DNA of 64,000 nucleotides from Muricea muricata (GCA_963855995.1 OY979731.1:372001-436000); one strand, 5' to 3'; positions 35,690 to 46,611 are shown, counted from the first letter of the stretch. Notes: a model not told the origin generated them from the letters alone. Program-made: numbers and translations.

Positions 35690-36235
35690 CGTATAATGTT
35701 CAAAGCACTGCGTATAAAGGTGAAAGCACCGCGTACAAAGGTGAAATCACCGCGTATAATGATGAAAGCACCGCATATAATGATGAAAGCGCCGCGTATA
35801 ATGATGAAATAACTGCGTATAATGCTCAAAGCACAGCATATAATGTTCAAAGCACCGCATATAATGTTCGAAGCACCGCATATAATGTTCGAAGCACCGC
35901 ATATAATGCTCGAAGCACCGCATATAATGTTTAAAGCACCGCATATAATACTCAAAGCACCGCATATAATGTTTAAAGCACCGCATATAATGCTCGAAGC
36001 ACCGCATATAATGTTTAAAGCACCGCATATAATGTTTAAAGCACCGCATATAATGTTTAAAGCACCGCATATAATGTTTAAAGCACCGCATATAATGTTT
36101 AAAGCACCGCATATAATGCTTAAAGCACCGCATATAATGCTCAAAGCACCGCATATAATGTTTAAAGCACCGCATATAATACTCAAAGCACCGCATGTCA
36201 TGTTTAAAGCACCGTATATAATGTATAAAGCACCT
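35690..36235 (-). repeat. 21-bp minisatellite, right arm (about 26 units)
   Basis: Inverted counterpart of 33106-33620 with a slightly different number and order of unit variants, while the unique sequence beside it is almost identical between arms. Confidence 0.9.
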
Positions 36236-36619
36236 AATGAAATGACGTTTTATCACTTAAGACAGCTATGGCCTTCCATATGGTTGGGTTATTTTATCCA
36301 TCACTGATCGCCTACAATAAAGCTACAAGGATATCGCCGGTGAATTACAATCTATAAAAAAGCAGGTCTTAGCGTTACGGTGAAGCACTTATCATACCAG
36401 CGTGTAAACGCTATCTCCAGGGTTTCGTACTTTTTCTATCTGTCTATATCGTGCAAACGGAAAACTATTTACTTGTTGAATGATTCATTTTATTTAAAGG
36501 TTGAGAGTGAAGATATTGGAACTTTAACTAAGATAAGAATTGGTCATGATAATTGAGCTTTGGTGTTGCGTGGTTTTCAGACAAGGTGCGTTTCGTTTTG
36601 TTAAATCCAATTGAACGAT

Positions 36620-36780
36620 GTCGCAGGGCATATATATACCGATCTACACTTAATATGAGTAATTTGAACACAGCGAACAAAAGACAAGGTAGATCCAGAC
36701 TCTATCACATCGTCGAGAATGACTTTGCTACGACAGATACGACCAAATGCAAACTAGGCTTTATTGTAAACATGATTTGA
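36620..36780 (+). repeat. Dispersed repeat, inverted partner of 26719-26935
   Basis: Matches the 26.7-26.9 kb stretch in inverted orientation (ATCTACACTTAATATGAGTA; CATCGTCGAGAATGACTTT). It lies between two LOXHD1-like exons. Confidence 0.6.
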
Positions 36781-37109
36781 AACGATAATTGTATTTTGCA
36801 ATTCTATAAATTACGTGAAGCAAACAAATTACAATTCTTACTAACTTCAAGGTTAAAATCAGTCGAATTAAACGTAAGAAATCTAAGAACAAGAAGGGAA
36901 AGAGACCACGTGGTGGTGACGACGACGAAGGAAATGATGAAAATGATTATGAATATCTTTTCTTGTGTAACCGCTGGTTGGCAAAAAACGAAAACGTTGG
37001 TGAAATGGTGAGAGAACTGGTGCCGAATACAAAGTCTGGCCTGAAAAGACGCAAGACTCTGTCAGGTGAAATATTCTTTTCTAAGTAAACGTTTTCCAAT
37101 TTAAAGTGA

Positions 37110-37255
37110 TCCGATCACTGGCCCTTTCACCTGTGAGTTTGTGGGTTTGATCCTCACTTTAGAGTCATGACACTCATGTGAAAAGAGTTAGTCAACGCTT
37201 TGTCGAAAGTCGTAGGTTTTCTCCAGGTACTTTGGTTTCCATGAGAAATATGACT
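37110..37255 (+). repeat. SINE (tRNA-like head and conserved tail)
   Basis: GTGGGTTTGATCCTCACTTT (B-box region), then GTTAGTCAACGCTTTGTC and AGTCGTAGGTTTTCTCC. Same family as 29225-29412 and 52919-53095. Confidence 0.6.
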
Positions 37256-37296
37256 GAGGTAAAATTATATTCATTGCTGTATTTCGGACACTGCAT

Positions 37297-37566
37297 ATAT
37301 ACTGGGTCATGGCTAAAGGGGATGGACGAGAGGTAGGTTTTCAAGATGGCGGCTGTTTTTCAAGATTCTTACAACGAGAAAGAATCAACAACCAGACATT
37401 TATAGCATTCCTAAATTGTGGTTAGGTTTAGGGTTAGGGTAAGCTTTAGGAATGCTATAAATGTCTGGTTGTTGATTCGTTCTCGTTTTAAGATTCTTGA
37501 AAAACAGCCGCCATCTTGAAAACCTACCTCTCGTCCATCCCCTTTAGCCATGACCATATATACTGT
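37297..37566. mobile_element. Palindromic element with telomere-like loop
   Basis: Arms of about 115 bp (GGATGGACGAGAGGTAGGTT; CAAGATGGCGGCTGTTTTTC) are nearly perfectly inverted. The loop near 37421-37442 reads GGTTAGGTTTAGGGTTAGGG. No coding sequence is present. It lies in a former LOXHD1-like intron. Confidence 0.8.
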
Positions 37567-37972
37567 GCTGCGGAGCGAAGGTAGGGCATAGGTGGACAAT
37601 TTAGCGCCCCCCCCCCCACACCAAGGCTTTGCCTCCTTTGGAGACGAAGGGATGACGGTCGAAAGTGTTGGTTTTAGCTCGAAAGTTCCTGATATGTAGG
37701 CCACATCATTATGTAAGAAACTACTTGAAATGTTTTAGGAATACAATCAATTGACTTATTTGCCAACAAGACGCCTGCTAAGGCGTTCACTCCGCCTGCC
37801 AAAACGAGAATGGGCACAAGGCCAAGCAGGGCTGTAACTAGAGCGTTCATTGGGGGTGGGGTATATTCACTTATTTCTGTTCTGCCCAACTAATTTCTTT
37901 TTAAATCAGTTATTATTAGGGTACCTTCCAAGGCATTTTAAGACATTGCTAGCACATCTTATGTAATAAGAT

Positions 37973-38062
37973 GCGACACCGAAAAAAAATAATAAAAAGA
38001 AAAAAAAAAGAGAAACAGGGCGCATTTAGAACTCCGCCTCGCCTACGGCAGGCGGAGTAATA
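37973..38062. repeat. A-rich element ending in a GC-rich hairpin
   Basis: GACACCG, then an A-rich run, then GAAACAGGGCGCATT and the hairpin ACTCCGCCTCGCCTACGGCA/GGCGGAGT. An inverted copy lies at 41706-41797. Confidence 0.65.
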
Positions 38063-38560
38063 AGCTGATAGTCACTATCATTATACTAAAGATAGTTTAC
38101 ATTTTTGCAGGCAAAGTTGATTTGAAAACGTCTAAAACAAACAAAGATAAGTTTGAGCGAAATCAAACAGATGTCTTTTCACTCGATGCTGATGTTGGCA
38201 TGCTAAAAAAATCAGGTATAATTTTATATTAGAGAACGAGAAATTACAACTAATTTGTTCCTTGTATATTTGCGTGGTGAATATCAAATGAAAATATAAT
38301 TTTGTTGTCGCAAAGCTTCTTACGGACTTTCCTACGAGGCTCATTCATCTTTGAGATCTATTCTCACGTTTTCTCCCACAGGCAATGTTGACTGGCTGAC
38401 ATTAGCTGTACTCCGCGTCGCAGGTGGCTGTCTTAAAAGCCTGAATCAGATTGAGTTGTTTCCTTCGTGAATTATCTTAAAATGACTGTGTCTTCATTTA
38501 GAATCGAGCATGACAACAAGGTGGTTTTGCGGACTTGATTCAGGATTGATTCAAAAAGCC

Positions 38561-39100
38561 TAGGTACTAGATGGGTGTTTACACCAAACGTAAGTGAGCT
38601 TTATTTCAATTACAGTAGATCTATTCTTGGGTATTCTTTCAGTGCTCCATTACGTGATGATTCTGGGTGGGGTCAACCCATCAAAATAATAGATATAGAA
38701 TGCGTATAGAATGGCACAAAAAGACTGGAAAGTACGATAATGCAGATGACAAGAGTAGATAACACGAAGAGATTGTTTTATAAAGAGAAATATATAAAAA
38801 TACAATTATGTAGAAAGACGATTCAGATCAAAAAGGATATAAAACAAACTCAGGAGGTGTGTTTTAGTGTTTCAAAATACATAGGCTACCCCTCTCCCTT
38901 CAAATATTTGTTATAATTTCTTGAAATAGATTGTTTACGCATAAATAATTAGCCATATTTATATGCTATGCCATGTAATCAATCTGAACCGGCAACACGC
39001 AAAGATGTTTATTAACCTATTTGAATATTTATAAGAAGAAATTTACACGAGTTTGTCTTTTGTAGATATTGTTTTCAAAGCTGCCATAGAATTGACATCA
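38561..39100. other. Non-coding, AT-rich
   Basis: No gene, repeat copy or further PLAT exon could be recognised. Confidence 0.4.
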
Positions 39101-39109
39101 CAAGAACAT

Positions 39110-39300
39110 CAAAGCGCCGGGGACGGGGCTGCCTGTAACCTTGTTACTAAGTTTTAACAAGAAAAGGCCCTGGAGGGTACCTAATTAGAGTGGACCTAAT
39201 TAGGTTTCCAGGTTCAATTCCTGGAGCCATAAATATAGTGCGCTAGCTGATATACACTCACTATTCTAAGTGTAGTTAGTAGAGGTAAGTTTACCAAATA
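39110..39300 (+). repeat. Hairpin repeat with tRNA T-arm-like motif, copy 1
   Basis: GGCCCTGGAG is followed by the hairpin CCTAATTAG-AGTGGA-CCTAATTAGG, then CCAGG-TTCAATT-CCTGG (a perfect five-pair stem with a seven-base T-loop) and GAGCC. Copies lie at 39470-39610, 40490-40620 and, inverted, 41490-41640. No full tRNA cloverleaf can be drawn. Confidence 0.6.
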
Positions 39301-39469
39301 TAAACCTAGTACTGGAAACTTGTCCACGTATTTGGGCAAGTATCTCCTTATCTGGACCTCGCGCCCAATTAATAACACATATATAGTTACGTTTTATCTT
39401 TAGCGTGTAAACTAATATAAAACGTAACTATATAAAATTGCTTTTACAAGGCTTGATGGCATTACTAAA

Positions 39470-39610
39470 GAGTTATGTGTTGGGCTCTTTTATGGAAAAG
39501 ATGCATCTGGAGGGAGGCCAACTAGGATAGTGCCTAACTAGGTTCTCAGGATCAATTCCTGCAGCAAAATAAATGTGCACCAGTTGAAATACACTAAGTA
39601 TAGTTAGTAA
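39470..39610 (+). repeat. Hairpin repeat with T-arm-like motif, diverged copy 2
   Basis: GGAGGGAGGCCAACTAGGAT and CAGGATCAATTCCTG keep a perfect five-pair stem although several bases differ from copy 1. ATACACTAAGTATAGTTAGT follows, as in the other copies. Confidence 0.5.
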
Positions 39611-39709
39611 ACTACAGTCTAATTCCTGGTAAGGGTGACAGGCGTGACAGTCCTACGCAATGGCTGCAATATATGGAATAATGCCTTTGGCCTCAGTGGT
39701 TATCTATCA

Positions 39710-40395
39710 GTAAATAGTGACTTAATCCTCTCTAATGCTAGTTAACGTAGCTTTCTTTGCTTATCTTGTAAACAGTTTTCTAAACATCGTAATTGTTTAT
39801 TTTTCAAAAGATGCCAGGTAAAAGTGAGTACACCAACCACCAACCAATGAGAGAACAAGACGGGAAAGAGTTGATATCGACCTAAGAAGTGAATCACCAG
39901 CCGTGTCCATCAAAAGATGTCAAGATGCAAATGTTATAACAATGTACGGTTTGTTCATTTTAGACATTTAAAATAAAATTTTCCGTATAGTTTTCAATAT
40001 TTTGAAATTTTTGTAACATTATTATTTTTTCCTTATTTTATTATGGTTGACTGGATATGAGTGAGCTTGTTATTTACTGGACAGGCGTGATGTTCTATGA
40101 AGAGAGAATGCCAACTTGTTGAAACCATGAACAGCATGATAAAGCGAGTCTAAAGAAGCCAACAACGATTCAAAGATAAAGTAAATGCAAGTTTTATTAT
40201 TATTTTGCCGTTTCCTTTTTCTTTGTTTGGTCAGTTTTATGTCAATAAAAATTAAAATCACGAAATAACATTGCAAGTGTTGGTGGTGCAATGAAAAGCA
40301 CAGAAATACATAGGATCTTTCACTGCTTGGAACTGTATAAACAGCATTCGACGTTGCGATCTATAGCCCTTCGTCGGGAAGTTAGTATTTAAGTA
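39710..40395 (+). repeat. Diverged copy of a segment of the 15 kb palindrome arm
   Basis: Matches 60550-61210 (and the inverted 51620-52280), including CCTCTCTAATGCT, TTGCTTATCTTGTAAACAGT and AATGTACGGTTTGTT. The long open frame of the arm is broken here by an early stop, so this is an older, decayed copy. Confidence 0.75.
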
Positions 40396-40687
40396 AATAA
40401 TGATCCATTACTATATTTTCTACCTGCTATATGTTTTTATATGTTTTTTTATGTCACGCATGCAACCTTATTACTAAGTTTTAACAAAAAAAGGCCCTGG
40501 AGGTACCTAATTAGAGTGGACCTAATTAGGTTTCCAGGTTCAATTCCTGGAGCCATGAAGATGAAGATGGTGCGTTAGCCGATATACACTGACCATACGA
40601 AGGCATAGTTAGTAGGGTATGTATACTAAATTTAAAATAATACTGGGTACTTTCGGTTACCGTTAGGTAGTTAAGTCTATCTGACAT

Positions 40688-40945
40688 GCTCAGAAGGTAA
40701 AACTCTAATCTACTATAGTTAGTATACTATAAGAGTTAACTTAGTTGACTAAGGTAACTCTAGTCTGTCTACCTTGGTGGTAGACTAGAGTTACGTTAGT
40801 TAACTAAGGTAAAGTCACGGTGACTTTACCTTAGTTAACTAACGTAACTCTAGTCTACCACCAAGGTAGACAGACTAGTTACCTTAGTCAACTAAGTTAA
40901 CTCTAGTATACTAACTATAGTAGATTAGAGTTTTACCTTCTGAGC
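40688..40945. repeat. Inner palindrome 1 (about 2 x 126 bp)
   Basis: Centred on GTCACGGTGAC at 40815-40825, with arms containing GTTAGTTAACTAAGGTAAAG and its inverse. Only a few mismatches and short indels occur over more than 120 bp. Confidence 0.9.
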
Positions 40946-41142
40946 AAACCTTTGTGGGCGTACGATTAACTTCAAGTACCTACATTGTACTATTTATGTA
41001 GAGGTAAGTCTACTGAATATAAATAGTGCAATGTGGGTGCTTAAAGTTCATCGTACGCCCACAAACCGCCCCCGACCCCAATCTGTATTTCCACCCCTAC
41101 CGATTTTCGTAGCTTTATAGCTCTCAGAACAATCTAGTTATT

Positions 41143-41469
41143 ACGGTTACCGTTAGGTAGTTAAGTCTATCTGACATGCTCAGAAGGTAAAACTCTAATC
41201 TACTATAGTTAGTATACTAGAGTTAACTTAGTTGACTAAGGTAACTCTAGTCTGTCTACCTTAGTGGTAGACTAGAGTTACGTTAGTTAACTAAGGTAAA
41301 GTCACGGTGACTTTACCTCAGTTAACTAACGTAACTCTAGTCTACCACCAAGGTAGACAGACTAGAGTTACCTTAGTCAACTAAGTTAACTCTTATAGTA
41401 TACTAACTATAGTAGATTAGAGTTTTACCTTCTGAGCATGTCAGATAGACTTAACTACCTAACGGTAAC
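41143..41469. repeat. Inner palindrome 2 (about 2 x 160 bp)
   Basis: Same sequence as palindrome 1, centred on GTCACGGTGAC near 41310, but extending further outward (CGGTTACCGTTAGGTAGTTA and its inverse). Only a few mismatches are seen. Confidence 0.9.
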
Positions 41470-41705
41470 CGAAAGTACCCAGTATTATTTTAAATTTAGT
41501 ATACATACCCTACTAACTATGCCTTCGTATGGTCAGTGTATATCGGCTGACGCACCATCTTCATCTTCATGGCTCCAGGAATTGAACCTGGAAACCTAAT
41601 TAGGTCCACTCTAATTAGGTACCTCCAGGGCCTTTTTTTTGTTAAAACTTAGTAATAAGGTTGCATGCGTGACATATAGCAGGTAGAAAATATAGTAATG
41701 GATCA

Positions 41706-41797
41706 TTATTACTCCGCCTGCCGTAGGCGAGGCGGAGTTTTAAATTCGCCCCGTTTCTGTTTTTTTTTTTTTTTTTTTTTTTTTTTCGGTGTCAGAA
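41706..41797. repeat. Inverted copy of the hairpin/A-rich element at 37973-38062
   Basis: ACTCCGCCTGCCGTAGGCGA hairpin, then GCCCCGTTTCTG, a run of about 27 T and CGGTGTC. It is the reverse complement of the 38.0 kb copy with a longer homopolymer. Confidence 0.65.
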
Positions 41798-41799
41798 GT

Positions 41800-43018
41800 C
41801 GGTGCAGCGCTCATGGGTGATACCGCTGGCACAAACCGCGTGAGCCGACCTAAACACGGTTTAAACTCAATTTCTAGCGAAATGTGTCAACAAAACACGC
41901 ATTTAAACGTGCATGCTAGAACATCTAAACCGCAAGAAGGTTTTACGTGCAAAGATTCTCATGCAAAATGCTTTAAAACGACAAATTCCAGCGATGTGTC
42001 GCGGTGAAGTTTTGAGAGCGTGTTTCCGTCATTTTCTGGTTTATTCCTACTTTTAAGGAAATTTAGAAATTTCTACACAAGAATCAAACGCAAATTCTAC
42101 TGAAATATCTACATACATACAAAATGAAGATCGGTGAAGGAACTTCGCAAAAATATTCATTTTTGTACTTTCGAACGGCGTTTTTCCTATGCTTTTGACT
42201 GAAAACACGACGAACGACACTTGCCAGAGCAATTTGCGTGGCGCGTGGAATGACGTGAGCACGGGGACACAAAAATTGAGGTTATTGAGTGCGAGTTCCC
42301 TATCTGTATATATCTGATCTGTGATACAGCTTCTTCTGAATCAGGAACAAGGAACTTGCTCGGAGCATGTCGACACAAAGTGGTAGTTTCGGCGTTCCTC
42401 GGAATTCGTCGGTTTCCGACGCTGCTCGAAGATTTTCCGAATACTATTTTTTCAAAATTTTTCTCTAGCTCGAAGATTTTGCTCCTTGAAAGTCCTCTAA
42501 ATTTTCATGCATCCTAACTTTGTTTTAAGGTAATATGCTTTATTTTCTATCATTATTTGTAGCAAAGTACTTAGATTGTGCATAGAGATCGATTTTTGAG
42601 AGATCAGACTGGAAATAAGTACAATTTTCGAGTATTGTAAGTTTGTGCTTTCCAAGCATGGCTATGGTCGCATGTAAGATTAAGGCTACCGTTTTCAGTT
42701 GAAGTTGGTTCGATAATAATACCATGAAATCCGCTATAGAAACTGAATGAGGTCTTGAATTGTTGAGATTGTCGAAGAAAGTATGCTGAGACAGTTCTAT
42801 GTATAGAGTTGGTTCTGGTTCAAATTTATTGAAAAAAGGCAATTTAATTTTAATTTTGTGAATTTCGATTACAAAACATGCCTTGGACTGTCGACCAATT
42901 GATTTCGTCAGGCGATTACAGACTTGTGAGAGGAGGGGGGTAGCCTAATTACTAAAATGTAGTGAAAAAAGGACTTTCCATCTAATGGTGGGAGCAGGTT
43001 GGCGGGAACACTGGAGAA
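41800..43018. other. No gene supported
   Basis: Short open frames occur (for example 41813-42007, and 42367-42471 starting MSTQSGSFGVPRN), without recognisable domains or splice partners. AT content is lower around 42150-42450, which could mark a promoter-like patch, but this is not established. Confidence 0.35.
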
Positions 43019-43020
43019 TA

Positions 43021-43451
43021 AAGGTCCTGTCACAATGCAATTTTTCTTGCAACTTGAAATGCAATTCTACTATTGGGAGATGTAAAATTGGCAAATGCAA
43101 GTTTCCATCACAGTTTGCTGGGGTTTTTTAACGTACCAAATGTTTGTCACAAATTTACTTAAGAGTAGATTTTCCCTGTAGCAAAAAAGATGGCAAATGT
43201 CGATTTTACCAGAGTGCATGGCAGTCTGAAATTGTTTAAAAAGGCAAATTAACGTCTTTTGAAGAACAGACAGAAGACAATAGGTTATTTTCACACTTGT
43301 GTTAAAATTTCAATCCAGTAGCTTTGCTTCTTGTCATCTTTTCCCACGTATTCTTTCTTGATACCTGCAATGCATTCTGGTAAAATCGACATGTCGCCAT
43401 CTTTTTTGCTACGGTGAATGCAAGGAAAAGTGCACCGTGTGACAGGGCCTT
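43021..43451. mobile_element. MITE with AAGGCCCTGTCACACGGTGC tips, carrying a nested MITE
   Basis: The left tip AAGGTCCTGTCACAATGCAA and the right tip (mirrored) AAGGCCCTGTCACACGGTGC enclose a second element at 43178-43412. A solo tip of the same family lies at 43491-43528. Confidence 0.75.
43178..43412. mobile_element. MITE with GTAGCAAAANAGATGG tips
   Basis: Inverted tips of about 45 bp (GTAGCAAAAAAGATGGCAAA; TCGATTTTACCAGA) flank AT-rich sequence. Homologous elements lie in both arms of the large palindrome, at 48873-49102 and 63729-63958. Confidence 0.8.
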
Positions 43452-46400
43452 AAGGGTAAGAGGTGGATAGAGAAGGAGACGGAGCAGTTACAAGTGCAAG
43501 AAAAATTGCACCGTGTGACAGGGCCTTGAGGGTGGGAGGTGGATAGGAGGAGACGGAGCAGGATGTGGGAGTCGTGCAAGGTCGGGATGTTAAAAAAGAA
43601 CAAGGAATGTTATGTTTTTAATGCCTTTTAGACTTTTCTTGAGGCAATTAAAATTCAAACTGTCAAATCCAAACACTGTACAGAATGGCCGACTTTACGT
43701 GGTCTTTAGTTTTTACACAACCACTTGCATTGTTATCTTTTGCAGTTTGTTTACCATTTCAGTTATCTATCTTCAATAGAATTCTTTGAAATTTGTTTGT
43801 AGATCGACAAAATGCTTAACCTCCTCTCAACAACTGGCAGATTATGAAAAATGAAATTGTTAAAGGTATTGGAATATTGCATGTACAATATTGAATATGG
43901 GACAATTTGGGACGGTATAATTTTGGACATGACGGTTTCATTCTCACCTAATTTGACGATTATTTTGTGGGTACACATACCGTGGAATCTCATGTGCTCC
44001 AGAAGCATTTTAATCTTAGAAAAAGTCAAATAATGATGAACTGTGTTTTAAAAGAAAGTTAGAATCTTATTTGGTTCAAATCAATTGAATTATGGCCCAA
44101 GAGTTCATGAAAACACATACAAAAGGCTTTCTTAAAAAACTGAAATATCAAATCTAGCAATTTTATATGTTATGCCTCTAAACAACACAATTCTGTTTCT
44201 AAAAATTGGTACCCTACTAGACCTATATGCATGATTATACTAATTTGGACATATTTATTTTTACCCATTAAAATATAAATTTGTGTTTAATCATTCGTGT
44301 TTGTCATTATTTGACTTTGTAATGTTGGTTAAACATAAGGAGATTGAGGTGACTTTGCCAGAAACAAAAACATCCATTATTATACTAAAATTTCAATATA
44401 TATAGCAATTAAAACTAACCACAGGAAATACATTTCTACTTTTTAATTGAAATGTTTCTGTTATATGCACTATATCATATTTTTGATAAAAAATTACAAC
44501 ACCTATGTTATTTCCTGGTTTACTATCTCAATCATCTTTTGTTTAAGCTGGCTTTGAGTGTTCATTTGAAAGTTTGGAAAGTTCATTTGAAAATCACAAT
44601 AGTTCTCAATGTTATATTGGACCCTTTAAAGTTAAAAAAATACTTTGTAATATTTTATACTACTGGTAATTTATCTTAGATACAGACTTTGTGATTTTGT
44701 ACTAGAATGTTGACTTTCAAACTTTAAGATGAACTACTTATTAAGGACAAAATAAGCTAGCATATTGTCTTTTGTTTACAAAGTGGAACTTGTTTGGAAT
44801 TGAGATGAACTGATGCAGTTGTTCTTTAACTTTATCAATTAATTACATATCTTAAATGAAAAAGAAAACCACAACTTGCCAAATAAATTCTGTGGGCTCT
44901 TTTTATTAGCAAAGAAAAGATGTGGCAGATGTAAGAATTTAAGAGTAAAAAAGTTTCCTTGGACTAAAAAAATTGACAGTATGCCAGATTTTCTAGATAA
45001 ACAAGCAGTACAGATGTTGGCCAATAATAAGTATAAGTAACTACAATTTTTAATTTTAAAAGTTTTCTATTGATGCCTGGATACAGTAAATACTTTACCA
45101 GAGTTCTTCGTATTACATCGACTTGAAAAAGTTTTAAGTCACATGAAGCTTTTAGTTGATACTATGCAATTTCAAATTTTACAGACTTCTTAATTAACAT
45201 GCCAAATTTACCTTGTTGAACATAAGGTCTTTCCTGAGAAAAAGTAAAACTGTCTGGCATTATATGGAGTAGAATAATTTAAATTAGTTTGAGACTTTGA
45301 TTTGATAACAATTTTGATTTGTACTATTTACAATACAAGTGACCGAGTTGTATCGGATATACAAACCCAAGCTGAAGGCGAGATATCTGACATACACAGA
45401 TGCGAATGTTGTAAATGGCTTGTGAAACTCGTCAATTTTATACATCAGATCTATAGCAAAGTGATTTTGAAAATACCGATTCTGTAAGATGAGAAAATGA
45501 TTTCTTTTGTGTTTCCTGTATGATTTATTACTTTATAAGTTTCTTAATTAAAATTACAACATATTGCCTACTGGAACTTTTTATATTGTTTGGTTGTGGT
45601 GAATTTGTATTTTGGCAATTGAAATATTTCTGAATTTGTATGTGCATTTCCTTTGCTTCAGTTCAAGTTTACATTTCAAATATTCCACTTTGTAATACTT
45701 GCGTGGTAATAATAATATAAGAAAACAGGTTTACATGGCTCTTGAATATAGTCTTTTCAACAAGTAAGTAAAGATGAATTTATACTTCAAAGAGATATGT
45801 TCCTAACCTGACAATGGTACCTTCCAAAAAGACTAAATTTAAATTGATTCTTCGAATAAATTTTTTACTTTTCAATCCAAGATCAATCTAAGTTATGTAT
45901 TTCTACTTTTATTTTGGTCTCTTTAACACTGAAACTATCAATTGTATATAAAGCAACTTCACTATCGAGTGACTTCATTAGTTGCTGGGCAAAGCCAAAG
46001 CATTGATTTTTCGGCTGTTTTCAATGAAAAATAGAATTTTGCCCAAAGTTATCTCAAATAAATTATCACAATTTGAACAAAAAGCTTCTGTTCTTGTGCC
46101 CACCAGAAAAATGAGATGTCTGAGACTTTCTTTGTATTTTTTTGCGAAAAATAGATCGCATGCACTGTTATGCAAAGAAAAGTGTAAGAGATTGGTTTCT
46201 GAAAAATGTCGTGCTACACACAATATTCTAAAAATGCTTGGTTTTTATTCTATGTATTTTTGAATTTTTTGTTAAAAAAAAATAAAGGTAGCAATGTTTA
46301 GTGCATTTCACATTGTCAGGTTAGAAACGCAATAAGAAAAATGTGGCTCCGAACATTACAGCTTGGTCAATTTGGAATTTATAAAAAAATCGTTTCTTCG

Positions 46401-46611
46401 TTGTTTTTCGACGTTTTGAAGGGTTGTTTCGAGTACAAAAAAGTATTTTTAGGAAGAATTATGTGCCCACGTTACATGTCTCAAAGCCATCAAAATTCGT
46501 TGGTAATTCGTGCATGTATTTTTTCTGACTTATAAAAGCACAATTGATTAAAAATAATATTTTTCTTTTGACAAAAATACCTTTCTTCTGTGAGGCTGGC
46601 TGTATTTGAAA

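Larger units (their letters stand above)
33060..36281. mobile_element. Foldback-type structure with 21-bp minisatellite arms and low-complexity core
   Basis: The ends mirror each other (ATATGGAAAGCCATAGCTGT at 33060, inverted to 36281). In each arm a 21-bp minisatellite (33106-33620 and 35690-36235) is followed inward by about 330 bp of unique mirrored sequence (33620-33955 and 35350-35700). The core, 33955-35350, is almost entirely runs of GGGAAAAAATTTG-type and CATGAATAATTCATGAA-type sequence on both strands. No transposase is present. It interrupts the LOXHD1-like pseudogene. Confidence 0.75.
31612..38560 (+). pseudogene. LOXHD1: LOXHD1-like PLAT-domain pseudogene (scattered exons)
   Basis: LOXHD1 proteins are chains of PLAT/LH2 domains thought to tether membrane proteins. 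Recognisable exons: 31612-31690 (LAKDEDDGQIIGEL), 32391-32523 (VIIRNDDTGSVSVFKCNDWL), 32626-32742 (VTTGDLNGSGTDANVFLIIF), 36500-36585 (DIGTLTKIRIGHDN, GVAWFSDK), 36852-37065 (YLFLCNRWLAKNENVGEMV), 38111-38215 (NKDKFERNQTDVFSLDADVG), and traces at 38499-38560 (RIEHDNKGGFA). Lesions: TAG in place of the domain Trp near 31615, a one-base loss in 32626-32742 after YKV, a one-base loss in 36500-36585 after GHDN, and a frame break at 38499. The middle exon of at least one domain is absent where the 33-36 kb foldback structure sits. Splice sites and phases elsewhere still agree, so the decay looks recent. Confidence 0.75.
40396..41710. mobile_element. Nested palindrome (foldback element)
   Basis: Outer inverted arms (40396-40950 and 41145-41710) start AATAATGATCCATTACTATA and carry the T-arm-like hairpin repeat. 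Each arm ends in its own smaller palindrome (40688-40945 and 41143-41469). The spacer 40950-41145 holds a third inverted pair (TGTGGGCGTACGAT at about 40954 and its inverse at about 41053). No open frame is present. Both ends abut the copies of other repeats listed at 39710-40395 and 41706-41797. Confidence 0.8.

Noticed and set aside
37674-37889. 71-codon hydrophobic minus-strand frame
   Set aside because: It overlaps repeat-like sequence and lacks homology, splice or promoter support.
44452-46263. Several 60-90-codon frames in AT-rich DNA
   Set aside because: No recognisable domains, and amino acid composition as expected from AT-rich non-coding sequence. The Cys-containing pieces at 44.9 and 45.4 kb are noted but not called.
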